Positions 17,633 through 26,782 are shown, counted from the first letter of the stretch. The stretch is DNA of 64,000 nucleotides from Paenibacillus taiwanensis DSM 18679 (GCF_000425125.1 NZ_KE384308.1:54838-118837), one strand, 5' to 3'. The notes: a model not told the origin generated them from the sequence alone. Made by a program: numbers and translations.

Positions 17633-18610
17633 CTATACATTATAAAATATACGTTCACTAGCAAGAAAAGGAATACAGTAATTTGTACAGAGGCGAGGCA
17701 TTCGTTCTCGCATCCAGTCATGTAAAGACTCATTACCCATCTGAAAGGCGTAGAACCCAATGATGGAGACTAACATAAAGCCTTCGAGGAGAACGAGTTC
17801 ATCTGCATTCACACCCGGATGACCATAATATGCTTCGAGAAATACGTCTCTATGCTCAGAAGGAATCATCGAAGCCCCCATCGCAACGTCCAATAAATAA
17901 TAACCGGGTCCGAAAAAGCCAAAATCTATGAAGCATAACTCCCCTTCGGGAGTTACAATCATATTGCCCATTCCCAAATCACCGTGAACAAGTCCCCATC
18001 TATCCGAAGTATTCGCTTGGTTCTCTAACCGCGAGTTTATCAGTTTGACGCTTTCTTCAATGACAGAAACATCTGAAGATGTGAATAACCCTCGATCCAA
18101 ACCATGTTTGATAGTCCTTACCATCCCATTGTTGTAGGTAATCCCTTGACTGGGACGCTTCTCCAAGCCTTCAAAAGGATATTGACGAAAAAAAGAATGA
18201 AGTTCAGCAATTTGGGCGCCTAGCACCTTAACCATTTCCCGATTAGTGATGTCCTGCTTATTAAGATCTCTACCCTCCAGCCATGTCAGCATGGAACAAT
18301 TAAGCGTCTTTCCTTCATATTCGATCACCGTAATCAAGTCCCCTGCATCATTACGTAATGGCGACTGAACTATCAAGTCACTCCCATTTGACAATTTATC
18401 TAGCATTTCCAGCTCACCGAGCAGTCCCTCGTACGTATGCTGCAGTCCTGCCATACCTTCTTTAAATGGTTGATGAATGCGAAGCAAATAGGAGCTCCCG
18501 TCGGCAGCATCTATTCTATACGTTCTGTTCTCGTTGTGCCTCAGAAACGTAAATGCAGGTTTGCTTATGCCAAAGCTTCTTATAATCTCATTGAGTTTGT
18601 CATTTGTCAT
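17633..18610 (-). CDS. APH-fold phosphotransferase (aminoglycoside/homoserine/choline kinase-like)
   Basis: 325 aa from the ATG at 18610, which has AAAGGACG upstream; an upstream in-frame start at 18703 lacks a Shine-Dalgarno. The catalytic loop WGLVHGDLGMGNMIVTPEG (HxDxxxxN) and metal motif LCFIDFGFFGPGYYLLDVA (DxD-like) are conserved. The N-lobe has the ENRTYRIDAADGSSYLLRIHQP ATP-site strand pair. Members phosphorylate small hydroxylated metabolites or antibiotics; this one resembles the broad YcbJ/HSK2/YihE-like group rather than a known aminoglycoside kinase. It stands alone, ended by a clear terminator. Substrate unknown. Confidence 0.82.
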   Translation of the reverse strand: MTNDKLNEIIRSFGISKPAFTFLRHNENRTYRIDAADGSSYLLRIHQPFKEGMAGLQHTYEGLLGELEMLDKLSNGSDLIVQSPLRNDAGDLITVIEYEGKTLNCSMLTWLEGRDLNKQDITNREMVKVLGAQIAELHSFFRQYPFEGLEKRPSQGITYNNGMVRTIKHGLDRGLFTSSDVSVIEESVKLINSRLENQANTSDRWGLVHGDLGMGNMIVTPEGELCFIDFGFFGPGYYLLDVAMGASMIPSEHRDVFLEAYYGHPGVNADELVLLEGFMLVSIIGFYAFQMGNESLHDWMRERMPRLCTNYCIPFLASERIFYNV

Positions 18611-18810
18611 AATGCAAATCGTCCTTTCAGTGCGCATGCTAGTATTACTAACTACTCTACCAAAAATAACCTTGCGATGCACAGGGCTATTTCTGAATCT
18701 CATTTCAACGCTAGTTAGTAGGTGTAATAAGAGATTAGATAAGAAATTCTCAGAGAATATGCATTGAATAGAGGCTAATTATAAGTTAACATTCTCCATG
18801 CAACCTTTTT

Positions 18811-18829
18811 GAGAATGATAATCAATAAC
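18811..18829. promoter_or_regulatory. Fur box upstream of FeuA-like lipoprotein gene
   Basis: GAGAATGATAATCAATAAC matches the classical 19-bp Fur consensus at 16 of 19 positions by eye and lies 23 bp before the lipoprotein ATG, a position that would block transcription when iron is replete. Confidence 0.75.
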
Positions 18830-18851
18830 AATAATGTCTGGGGGAAATCAT

Positions 18852-19844
18852 ATGTTAAGAAAAAGAGGCAACCTTATTACGCTAATCTTAGCTGTCGTTG
18901 TTGCTATGAGTTTGACTGCTTGTAATACAACAAATTCAGTGAAGCAAGAATCAGTCGAACAAAAAAATACCGAAGGACAAGAAGGTACATCTGGCAAGCA
19001 AAACGAGCTAGAGACGCGAGTGATAAGTGGAGAATTTGGAGAAGTAACGATCCCCTCTCATCCCAAACGAGTGGCAGGAATCTATGTAGAGGACTATTTG
19101 AAAGCCTTGGGTGTAACTCCTGTTGTACAGTGGTACCATCCGAGCTGGGGCAAGCAAGACTATCTTCAGCTAGATGCTCCACCATTCGATATTACTGGCA
19201 GCATTGAAGCTCTGCTCGAGCAAAGTCCTGATCTCATTATTCTGGATGGCGGGGCTGATCAAGCCAAGTATGAGCAATATTCAAAAGTAGCTCCTACATA
19301 TCGCATAAAGGAAGAAGTGCTCGAAGACTCAACAGAAATTTTAAAATCTGTTGCTGATGCTCTAGGAATTCCGGAAAAGGCTGAAAAAGTTATAAAGGAA
19401 TATAGTCAAAAAGTTGAAGCAAGCAAAGCTAAATTACAGAAAGCTGTAGGTAAAGAGAAAGTGGCTGTTATTCGCTTAAACGTTGCAGACAAAAGTATGG
19501 CCCTCTTTGGAGTTAAAAACCGATATACAGGCGTTATTTATAAAGAGTTTGGGCTTGAACCTGTTCCAATGGCAGCTAATATGAAGGACTACCATGTTCT
19601 CATCTCTGAGGAAGTTATCCCTCAGCTTGAAGCTGATCATATCATTGTATTCCCCGCTAACGGAACTTGGGATGATGCTGGCAATCAGGAGGCTTATAAC
19701 AAGCTGAATGGGCCCTTATGGAAGAACATTCCGGCAATTAAGAACGGTAAGGTGTATAAGATGGAGCGCAGCCATTGGCAGTCAGGAGCCATTACAGCCA
19801 ATTCCATGAAACTAGATGACTTGCTCCGTTATATGGTAAAGTAA
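18852..19844 (+). CDS. FeuA-like iron-siderophore ABC substrate-binding lipoprotein
   Basis: 330 aa. The ATG at 18852 follows GGGGGAA; the upstream ATG at 18834 sits in the leader. The lipoprotein signal ends LTAC (Cys at ~24), followed by a low-complexity Gln/Glu linker and a class III periplasmic-binding fold (residues ~65-330) with HPKRVAGIYVEDYLKALGV, SPDLIILDGG and the long central helix EYSQKVEASKAKLQKAV. It would deliver Fe-siderophore (bacillibactin-type by homology to B. subtilis FeuA) to a permease and ATPase not present here. Its C-terminal half is paralogous to the sensor domain of the next gene. A Fur box precedes it and a terminator follows. Confidence 0.88.
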   Translation: MLRKRGNLITLILAVVVAMSLTACNTTNSVKQESVEQKNTEGQEGTSGKQNELETRVISGEFGEVTIPSHPKRVAGIYVEDYLKALGVTPVVQWYHPSWGKQDYLQLDAPPFDITGSIEALLEQSPDLIILDGGADQAKYEQYSKVAPTYRIKEEVLEDSTEILKSVADALGIPEKAEKVIKEYSQKVEASKAKLQKAVGKEKVAVIRLNVADKSMALFGVKNRYTGVIYKEFGLEPVPMAANMKDYHVLISEEVIPQLEADHIIVFPANGTWDDAGNQEAYNKLNGPLWKNIPAIKNGKVYKMERSHWQSGAITANSMKLDDLLRYMVK

Positions 19845-19871
19845 CCTATTGCCCTATTTAAAGATGGTGTT

Positions 19872-19917
19872 TAAAAAAGAAAGATTATCAACTTCAGTTG
19901 ATGAGCTTTCTTTTTTG
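19872..19917 (+). terminator. Terminator between the FeuA-like and Btr-like genes
   Basis: AAAGAAAG-(3)-ATCAAC pairs with GTTGAT-(2-3)-CTTTCTTT around TTCA, followed by a T run. It separates the two genes into independent transcripts. Confidence 0.8.
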
Positions 19918-19933
19918 CTTTACACTAGTATAA

Positions 19934-19952
19934 TTGAAAATAATTCTCAATC
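19934..19952. promoter_or_regulatory. Fur box upstream of Btr-like regulator
   Basis: TTGAAAATAATTCTCAATC contains the palindromic TTGA-AAT/ATT-TCAA pattern of Firmicute Fur boxes. It lies between the terminator and the GTG start. Confidence 0.65.
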
Positions 19953-19968
19953 AAAGAGGCGAGGAATA

Positions 19969-21567
19969 GTGAAGCACACACAGCAGTTGCCAACAGCAGA
20001 CGTTCTTTTTTACTCCCTTAATCAGATAGAACTGCTAAGCAGATCTGCTCACTTTAGTACATTACAAGAAGTTGTTCAGGATTGGACATTGATCATTATA
20101 ACGCAGGGGAACGGAATTCTATTCGCAGATGGAGCCCGGTTTCCGCTGAAAAAAGGAACGGGTTTTATACTTGTCCCAGGGACAGGCAGTGACATGCGCT
20201 GCGATGGAGAAGGACTTACTTTTTATAAGCTCAGCTTTGAAATGATTGGTAAGACTGAATCCGGATATGGCCGTATTCAGTCATCGATCGGCAACAGCTT
20301 GGTACAACATGGCATGGTTACCTTTCATCCCTTCTCCCATTGCGCCTTGCTGCTAGAATCTTTATATTTCAATCGCGGCGACAATGGGGACATACAACGA
20401 TTAACAAGTCATATCCGCTTTCAGGAGCTTCTGCTGCTTTGCCAGCAAAGTAGCGCGGAGAATCAGGACGCCTTGAAGCGAGCTGCCGTAGAGCGTTCCA
20501 TTGACTTCATCAATCATCACTACAATGAAGTGTTAACAGTAGATCAATTAGCTGCAATGGTGCAAATCAATCGCTCACGTTATACTCAGTTATTTAGGGA
20601 AATCACCGGACAACTACCACTTGACTATTTGAATGGTGTACGTATCGAGCGTGCCCAGCAATTGCTGCTGATGAGCGACGACCGGTTGCATGATATAGCA
20701 CAAACGGTGGGCTACAGCAACGAATACTATTTTAATAGAAGATTTAAGGGAACCGTAGGTGTTACTCCCGGTCAGTATCGTCGTACACATCAAGGTAATA
20801 TACGCGTGTTTGCCCCATTTCTTGAGGATTATTTGCTTGCTCTTGATATTATTCCAGTTGCCCAATATTCGCATGCTCAGTGGGGAAAGCAAGAATATTT
20901 AGGACTTCATCAAGTTCCTCATTTCGATATTTCGTCCGGGCATTGGGCTCAATTGTCTCAATATGAGCCCGATCTTATTTTGCTAGATGAAGGATATCGT
21001 CGTTGGAAGCTTGAGGATTGCCGCCATATTGCCCCACTATTTAAGCTTCCATGTATGGCGGAGGACTGGCGAGCAACGCTTAGAACAATAGCCTCTATTT
21101 TCGGCAAATCTGGCAAGGTAGACAAGGTAATTCAAAGTTATGAGCAAAAAGCCGCTGCCGCCCGTGAAATACTTCGAAGGTCTGTCTGCCAAGCAACTGT
21201 TGCTTGCCTCCGCATATCATCATGCGGAATTTATCTGTATGGAGGTCAACAGCTAGGTTATACAGGTGGTGTCCTTTATAAAGATTTGGGTCTCACACCT
21301 CACCCGCTTGTAGATAAGCTGACTGTTGGACAAAGACGAATATCCCTTACAGATGAATGGATCGCTCAGTTGGATGCAGATCACTTGTTTATTACGTTTG
21401 ATAAACGTGAAGGAGAAGGCAGAGAACTATTGGATACATCTTTGTGGAACCAACTTCCTGCTGTTCAGCAAGGGCATGTATATGAAGTTGATTTTATAGC
21501 CTGGATGAATTATGGTGTCTTGTCACACAAACGAAAAATCGATGATGTCTTGGCCGTATTAGCTTAA
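19969..21567 (+). CDS. Btr-like AraC-family activator fused to a siderophore-binding-protein domain
   Basis: 532 aa from the GTG at 19969, which has GAGGCGAGG just upstream; the open frame extends to 19849 but crosses the terminator and Fur box. It has an N-terminal cupin-like region (~1-135), an AraC DNA-binding domain with two helix-turn-helix motifs (~150-255: QLAAMVQINRSRYTQLFREITG and LHDIAQTVGYSNEYYFNRRFKGTVGVTPGQYRR), and a FeuA-like substrate-binding domain (~260-532) lacking signal peptide and lipobox. This is the domain order of B. subtilis Btr, a cytosolic activator that binds bacillibactin and turns on feuABC. Here the likely target is the adjacent FeuA-like gene and distant uptake genes. 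Confidence 0.9.
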   Translation: MKHTQQLPTADVLFYSLNQIELLSRSAHFSTLQEVVQDWTLIIITQGNGILFADGARFPLKKGTGFILVPGTGSDMRCDGEGLTFYKLSFEMIGKTESGYGRIQSSIGNSLVQHGMVTFHPFSHCALLLESLYFNRGDNGDIQRLTSHIRFQELLLLCQQSSAENQDALKRAAVERSIDFINHHYNEVLTVDQLAAMVQINRSRYTQLFREITGQLPLDYLNGVRIERAQQLLLMSDDRLHDIAQTVGYSNEYYFNRRFKGTVGVTPGQYRRTHQGNIRVFAPFLEDYLLALDIIPVAQYSHAQWGKQEYLGLHQVPHFDISSGHWAQLSQYEPDLILLDEGYRRWKLEDCRHIAPLFKLPCMAEDWRATLRTIASIFGKSGKVDKVIQSYEQKAAAAREILRRSVCQATVACLRISSCGIYLYGGQQLGYTGGVLYKDLGLTPHPLVDKLTVGQRRISLTDEWIAQLDADHLFITFDKREGEGRELLDTSLWNQLPAVQQGHVYEVDFIAWMNYGVLSHKRKIDDVLAVLA

Positions 21568-21578
21568 GTACCAATTTA

Positions 21579-21605
21579 AAGCCCGCTTCAACAGCGGGCT
21601 TACCG
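21579..21605 (+). terminator. Hairpin terminator after the Btr-like gene
   Basis: Perfect 9-bp stem AAGCCCGCT/AGCGGGCTT around TCAAC directly past the stop codon. The T tract is weak. Confidence 0.65.
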
Positions 21606-21782
21606 TTATCCCCGAACAATCACTTATCTCATTACGCCTCTCGTTCTAGCTATCAAATACATCCCAAGCACTCCCAAGCACAGATACGAAAGCGAACCTT
21701 ATCATTACTTAGAATTTTCAATATAGAATATGATCAGTATTGTCATGGTTATAAGAAGACTTCACAATATAGACACCAATAT

Positions 21783-21805
21783 ACTATAGGGGGGTATGGT
21801 ATAAT
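21783..21805 (+). promoter_or_regulatory. TATAGGGGGGTAT motif overlapping a TATAAT -10, possible CsoR-family operator
   Basis: A G6 tract flanked by TATA and TAT abuts a perfect TATAAT (21800-21805) ~45 bp before the DJ-1/PfpI gene. TATA-G-tract-TAT half-sites resemble operators of the CsoR/CstR/FrmR group, but the left half is poor. No csoR is in the window. Confidence 0.25.
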
Positions 21806-21849
21806 TGGGGCGTATTTGATTAAACATCATGCTTAAGGGAGAGATCATC

Positions 21850-22506
21850 ATGGAAATCGCAATCCTGCTTTACGATGGTATTACAGCCTTAGATGCAATT
21901 GGCCCATATGAAGTATTTGCTGCAACAATGAAATGTAACGTAAAATTTGTTGCCAAGCAAAAAGGATTCATCAAACTAGATTCAAAAATGGGTGGTTTGT
22001 ACGCCGATTACAGTTTCTCTGAGGTAAATTCAGTCGATATTCTAGTTGTTCCTGGCTGCAGCCCTCCTAACTATAAAACACCAATTCATGACGAAGAAAC
22101 ATTAAATTGGATTCGTAAAATACATGAAACGACAAAATGGACAACTTCGGTATGTACGGGCTCGCTCATCTTGAGCGCGGCAGGCTTATTGAATGGAGTA
22201 AACGCGACAACGCATTGGAGCTCCTTCAACCAGCTTTGTTCTCTTGGAGCCGTTCCAACAGACGAAAGAGTTGTTCGCCATGACAAAATGGTGACCGCAG
22301 CGGGTGTTTCATCCGGTATTGATATGGCACTCCAATTAGTATCTTGGGAATTCGGAGATGATCTGGGTAAAGGAGTCCAGTTGATCTTGGAATACGATCC
22401 TCAGCCACCATTCGATGCTGGCTCAACGAAGAAAGCACCCGCCCCATTGGTTGAACAGATAGGCGGATTGCTTCAAGAGTTTTCAAAGCGGGAGCCCAAT
22501 CTATAA
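21850..22506 (+). CDS. DJ-1/PfpI superfamily protein (isonitrile-hydratase-like)
   Basis: 218 aa from the ATG at 21850 behind AAGGGAGAG; an upstream ATG at 21829 lacks a ribosome binding site. The class I glutamine-amidotransferase-like fold shows the acidic residue in DAIGPYEVF and the nucleophile elbow TSVCTGSLILSAAGLL (Cys ~residue 100), followed by NATTHWSS. These motifs fit the isonitrile hydratase/ThiJ subgroup. The actual activity (isonitrile hydration, glyoxalase, deglycase-like) cannot be told from sequence. Monocistronic. Confidence 0.85.
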   Translation: MEIAILLYDGITALDAIGPYEVFAATMKCNVKFVAKQKGFIKLDSKMGGLYADYSFSEVNSVDILVVPGCSPPNYKTPIHDEETLNWIRKIHETTKWTTSVCTGSLILSAAGLLNGVNATTHWSSFNQLCSLGAVPTDERVVRHDKMVTAAGVSSGIDMALQLVSWEFGDDLGKGVQLILEYDPQPPFDAGSTKKAPAPLVEQIGGLLQEFSKREPNL

Positions 22507-22688
22507 GCCACAAAAGTATAGTCTCATTTTGTGGTATACACACTAATAGTAGCTAAATGTGGCTTAAGAAGGAGCGGATATCGTTCCTTCTATTTTCATT
22601 TACGGACTTCATTCCAATCCTCAATCGTGGTGGTTTTAATAATCGTATTCAGAGTGTAAACAATTTAGGCCCCTCGACTTCTTTATTT

Positions 22689-22716
22689 GGTTTACATAAT
22701 TATATTTATGATGACT
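22689..22716 (+). repeat. dif-like 28-bp site 1
   Basis: The left arm GGTTTACATAA matches the XerD half of B. subtilis dif (reverse orientation) at 10/11. The centre is TTATAT and the right arm TTATGATGACT. It is one of four co-oriented copies in the window, in the spacer before the germination operon. That spacer holds no gene. Confidence 0.5.
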
Positions 22717-22794
22717 AAATTGAGCGTGGATGAACTCTCTTCTTTTGGAGCAAATTAACACAAGGCTATCTGTAACTGTTGTAAGGAGGTTCAC

Positions 22795-23886
22795 ATGAGC
22801 GTATCCAAGTCGTCCGTTAGCTTTTTACAAGTGTGCATGATCTTACTGTTATCGACCGGCATGTTAAATCATGTCATTATCATCCCGCTTCTGTTACAGC
22901 AATCTGGCAGAGACGGATGGTTAAGCATTGTAATGGTCATGGCCCTTAGCTTGCTCTGGATTCCAGTCATTTTGTGGACCATAAAAAAGAAAGGCAAGCA
23001 AACTATATATGAATGGTTAAATGTAAAAACAGGCCCTTATGTGGCATGGATAGTCATCCTAATCCTTGTTACGTATTTGCTGACAGTTGCTTTTATCACT
23101 TTAAAGGATACTGCAAGTTGGACAACCGTATCGTATTTACCCCGTACCCCGCTATTCGTTATCGTAGTGTCGCTGGCATTTTTGTCCGCAGCCTGTGCTC
23201 TTGCAGGTATTCGATCGATTGCCATTTGTTCAGGTATGCTGCTGCCAGTCGTTATCATTTTAGGTTACTTTGTAATGGGAGCCAATATGCAGTATAAAAA
23301 CTATACGTTGATGTTTCCCGTCCTTGAGAATGGAACTCTTCCCGTCCTTCAAGGAATGATCTTTGGAGGCGCTGGCATGGTTGAACTCATTATGGTACTT
23401 TTTCTACAGCATCACATATCTACCAAGATTAACTTTTGGGGGCTGGCCATGTTAGCGATATTTCTAGGTGGGCTAACTATAGGCCCCTATATTGGGGCAA
23501 TCGCTAACTTTGGCCGGGACACCGCAGTCAGCTTGCGTTTCCCTACATTTGAGCAATGGAGATTGGTTACCGTCGGCAAGTACATTAATCATGTAGACTT
23601 TTTCTCCATTTTCCAATGGTTGTCTGGAGCGTTTATTCGTATATCGTTGGCCATGTTCTTGATTTATGATCTCCTACCTTGTCGGAGTAAAGGAGTCAAG
23701 GCTGCCGTATGCATAATATCTGTGCTGCTCTTGATTAGTGTAATACAGATTAGTATGAGTGACATGATGTTTCTTACATGGCTGCATGACTACTATTATC
23801 CTGTAGTTACTATTGGAGTGCTTGTATGCTCTGGGATCTTTGCACTTATTGCTTGCTTTGCCAACACACCTAAAAGGACTATTTGA
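22795..23886 (+). CDS. Spore germination receptor permease subunit (GerAB/GerKB type)
   Basis: 363 aa, about ten membrane helices, of the amino-acid/polyamine transporter-like endospore germination permease family. Features include the N-terminal FLQVCMILLLSTGMLNHVIIIP and later EQWRLVTVGKYINHVDFFSIFQW. GerAB subunits sit in the spore inner membrane and bind the germinant (often an amino acid) within the GerA-type complex. The start follows GTAAGGAGG. It is the first gene of an operon in B-A-C order; the next start is two bases past its stop. Confidence 0.92.
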   Translation: MSVSKSSVSFLQVCMILLLSTGMLNHVIIIPLLLQQSGRDGWLSIVMVMALSLLWIPVILWTIKKKGKQTIYEWLNVKTGPYVAWIVILILVTYLLTVAFITLKDTASWTTVSYLPRTPLFVIVVSLAFLSAACALAGIRSIAICSGMLLPVVIILGYFVMGANMQYKNYTLMFPVLENGTLPVLQGMIFGGAGMVELIMVLFLQHHISTKINFWGLAMLAIFLGGLTIGPYIGAIANFGRDTAVSLRFPTFEQWRLVTVGKYINHVDFFSIFQWLSGAFIRISLAMFLIYDLLPCRSKGVKAAVCIISVLLLISVIQISMSDMMFLTWLHDYYYPVVTIGVLVCSGIFALIACFANTPKRTI

Positions 23887-23887
23887 C

Positions 23888-25396
23888 ATGAATGAGAATC
23901 CAACAAATGTACCCAGTGACAGATTGCCGAATCAAGTAAACGAATTAACACCATTAACTATACAGGCCCTAAAGCAACACCTTTTAACATGCTCAGACAT
24001 CCATTTCCACACGTGCAAGTACAAAACTATGCATGAGGAAATAGAGGTGGTGTTTGCGTGGTGTGAAGGAATGGCTGACTTGCAGCAATTTAATCAGTAC
24101 ATCATACCAAGGTTCAGAGATATTCTACAGTCGGTAAAAGAGGTATCTCATTTAGACGACCATTCAAGCCTGTCATTGATTCCATTAGCTTCATCCTCTG
24201 GGTTGTTACAAGCAGAAGCACGTTTATTCGATGGCCACCTTTTGGTGTGCTTCCCTGAGGATGAGTGTTACTATTCAATTGATATTGCCAAGCCGCCTAA
24301 TCGGGCCCCAGAGGAATCAAGTACAGAAATCTCGATCAAAGGACCAAAGGATGGCTTTACAGAAAGCCTTACGACTAATATTGCACTAGTTCGCAAACGA
24401 ATGAAGTCCGACAGCTTGAAGGTCGAAAGTCTTACGATAGGCAGACGCACACATACTGACGTTGCATTACTATACATTAAAGATATCGCAAATCCTGAAT
24501 TAGTCGCCGATGTCAGACAACGGCTTAATCGTCTAGACATTGATGCACTGATTAGCAGCTCGCAGTTAGGTGATGCGATTGGCGATTCTCAGTATGCTCT
24601 GTTCCCTCTGCTTGACTACATTGGCAGGCCTGATCATGTCATTCAATCACTTGTCAGAGGACGCTTTATTATTATGGTAGATACGACCCCTATGGCGCTG
24701 ATCGGTCCAGCTGACCTGATGTTAGTACTAAAATCACCTGAGGATGCGCACTTTCCGTATTACTTCGTTACGTTCCAACGCATGCTGCGACTGGTAGGGC
24801 TATTTGTATCTATATTTGTCCCAGGTTTCTGGATCGCGCTAATCGCCTTTAATGTAGAGCAGCTCCCCCTGCCCCTGCTCGCTACCGTCACCAATGCCAG
24901 ATCAGGATTACCCTTCTCTGCATCCATGGAGCTAGTCTTAATGCTGGGACTATTTGAGATTTTTAGAGAAGCCGGTGTTAGACTGCCCAAAGCCGTTGGC
25001 CAGACTGTAGCTGTTGTCGGTGGTCTTATCGTAGGCGACGCTTCCATAAGGGCGGGGCTTGGCTCCCCGACAACCTTAGTTGTAGCTGCCGTCACTGCAG
25101 TTGCAACCTTTACTTTGGTGAATCAGTCATTAAGCGGAACGGTGAGCGTAATCAGACTTGGGGTTGTCGTCTTGTCCTCATTTCTTGGGATGTATGGATT
25201 CTTTATTGCTATGCTGGCTATATTGCTGTATTTATCAACACTGGAGTCCTTTGGCATTCCATACTTGGCTCCGTTATCTCCACCTTCCTTACACGATATT
25301 GCCAAGTCCCTGATTGAGCTGCCCTCTAAATGGAAAAATAGACGACCGGAATATATTTTTCCGCTAGATAAAACACGGGAAGGAGATAAGGGATAA
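23888..25396 (+). CDS. Spore germination receptor GerA/GerKA-type subunit
   Basis: 502 aa from the ATG at 23888 (AAAGGA upstream, one base after the previous stop), not the open frame's earlier codons. The N-terminal cytoplasmic region holds the GerA ligand/oligomer domain. It is followed by the very conserved FRIIMVDTTPMALIGPADL-like stretch (RGRFIIMVDTTPMALIGP), VKSPEDAHFPYYFVTFQRMLR and four to five membrane helices (~300-460). GerA-type A subunits assemble as pentameric ion channels opened by germinant. The stop codon overlaps the next gene's ATG (TAATG). Confidence 0.95.
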   Translation: MNENPTNVPSDRLPNQVNELTPLTIQALKQHLLTCSDIHFHTCKYKTMHEEIEVVFAWCEGMADLQQFNQYIIPRFRDILQSVKEVSHLDDHSSLSLIPLASSSGLLQAEARLFDGHLLVCFPEDECYYSIDIAKPPNRAPEESSTEISIKGPKDGFTESLTTNIALVRKRMKSDSLKVESLTIGRRTHTDVALLYIKDIANPELVADVRQRLNRLDIDALISSSQLGDAIGDSQYALFPLLDYIGRPDHVIQSLVRGRFIIMVDTTPMALIGPADLMLVLKSPEDAHFPYYFVTFQRMLRLVGLFVSIFVPGFWIALIAFNVEQLPLPLLATVTNARSGLPFSASMELVLMLGLFEIFREAGVRLPKAVGQTVAVVGGLIVGDASIRAGLGSPTTLVVAAVTAVATFTLVNQSLSGTVSVIRLGVVVLSSFLGMYGFFIAMLAILLYLSTLESFGIPYLAPLSPPSLHDIAKSLIELPSKWKNRRPEYIFPLDKTREGDKG

Positions 25397-26559
25397 TGAA
25401 TGCGCGTATACCGATTCGATTGCTGCGGGTTGGAAGTTTACTCTTGCTGCTGCTTAGTTTGAGCGGATGCTGGGATTATAAAAATGTGCAGGATAACAAC
25501 TATGTCACAGCTATTGGTATTGATTTTCAAAATGATAAATACATTGTGTATACGCAATCCCTTGATTTCTCTAATGTAGCCAAGCAAGAAGGTGTTAAGC
25601 CTAAAGATAAAGTACCCGTGTGGCTAGGGCGCGGGGAAGGTGTAACGTTAGACGCAGCGATCAATAATATATATAATTCATCACAACTGCCTATTATTTG
25701 GGAGCATACGACTGCCATTGTGTTTCACGAACGCGTATTATCACAAAATATGAAAAGCATGATGGATACGATGCTCCGTTATCATGAAATCAGATATTCA
25801 CCTTGGGTATTTGGTACGCATGTTTCACTTAAGGAGTTGTTTGCAGTCAATAACACTTTTAACTTGGCACCTATCAATTCCCTGCTCCATAATCCGATGG
25901 ACATGTACGAGCAGCAAGCCTACATCAAGCCTATATCGCTGCGTGAAATGTTAATCGAACTTGTAGAACCTGGAGCAACCTTACTCCTGCCCTCATTGTC
26001 CACTAATAACAAACAGTGGTTCAAAGATGTTAAACCTAATGAACAGTATGAAATGGATGGTATATTTGTCATTGAAGACAACACGTATAAAGGATGGTAT
26101 GCCAAACAGGACAGTCTGGGCTTAAGATGGACGAACTCCAGTGCAGCACGAACGGCATTGGCAATTGGTAGAAATAATAACAAACACGAGGTCTTATTAA
26201 CGATGGAAACATCGAGATGGGACATTCATGTGCATACCTATGGAAACACGCTCTCCTATAACATCAAAGCTAACATTACCGGCAGTGTTGATGAAATGTT
26301 GGCGCCACTGTCAGAGTCTGAAATTCAGGAACTTGCAGAAGCTAAAGTGAAGGCGGAGATTAAGCACACGTTCAAGGTGGGATTGGATCATAATGCGGAT
26401 TTATATGGTTTGCACCAGTATGTATATCGCCAACAGGTAATGTACTGGAAACGCAAGGATAACGGTAAAAACATTAAACTTTCACCTGATGATTTGGACA
26501 ATATTCGGATCAATGTCAAGCTTGTTCACGCTGGGATGTCAAAATTAAAACAAAAATAG
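25396..26559 (+). CDS. Germination receptor lipoprotein (GerAC/GerKC type)
   Basis: 387 aa. The signal ends LSLSGCWDYKNVQD, with the Ger(x)C lipobox Cys and the family's CWD motif, then AIGIDFQNDKYIVYTQSLDF. The C-terminal Ger(x)C domain follows (~200-385), including EKNIEL-like EIQELAEAKVKAEIKHTF and AGLDHNADLYGL. The lipoprotein anchors to the outer leaflet of the spore inner membrane and completes the B-A-C receptor operon. The ATG overlaps the upstream stop by one base and has AAGGAGATAAGG. Confidence 0.94.
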   Translation: MNARIPIRLLRVGSLLLLLLSLSGCWDYKNVQDNNYVTAIGIDFQNDKYIVYTQSLDFSNVAKQEGVKPKDKVPVWLGRGEGVTLDAAINNIYNSSQLPIIWEHTTAIVFHERVLSQNMKSMMDTMLRYHEIRYSPWVFGTHVSLKELFAVNNTFNLAPINSLLHNPMDMYEQQAYIKPISLREMLIELVEPGATLLLPSLSTNNKQWFKDVKPNEQYEMDGIFVIEDNTYKGWYAKQDSLGLRWTNSSAARTALAIGRNNNKHEVLLTMETSRWDIHVHTYGNTLSYNIKANITGSVDEMLAPLSESEIQELAEAKVKAEIKHTFKVGLDHNADLYGLHQYVYRQQVMYWKRKDNGKNIKLSPDDLDNIRINVKLVHAGMSKLKQK

Positions 26560-26752
26560 GTGTTGTTCTAGCTAATCGTCAGGGCTGATGCTTGTCCATC
26601 TAATACCATACATGAGTAGTCAGAAAATATAATAACACGTGCATCATTTCCCGCTGCTTATTTCCCAGGCAAGCGCAATAATCGCTAGAAATCAAGTGCA
26701 TCAGACAGAATGCACGATCATTCTACGACAGCAGTCGCTTTACCAAAATACA

Positions 26753-26782
26753 GGAAGAACCAAGTCGTAACTTGGCTCTTCC
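26753..26782. other. Strong 13-bp stem-loop between convergent genes
   Basis: GGAAGAACCAAGT and ACTTGGCTCTTCC pair over 13 bp with one mismatch around CGTA. No T run follows on either strand, so it is not a standard terminator. The rest of 26560-26883 shows nothing. Confidence 0.6.

Noticed and set aside
17473-17760. 95-aa minus-strand open frame overlapping the phosphotransferase 3' end
   Set aside because: Crosses a strong terminator and overlaps a well-supported gene in another frame; no ribosome binding site.
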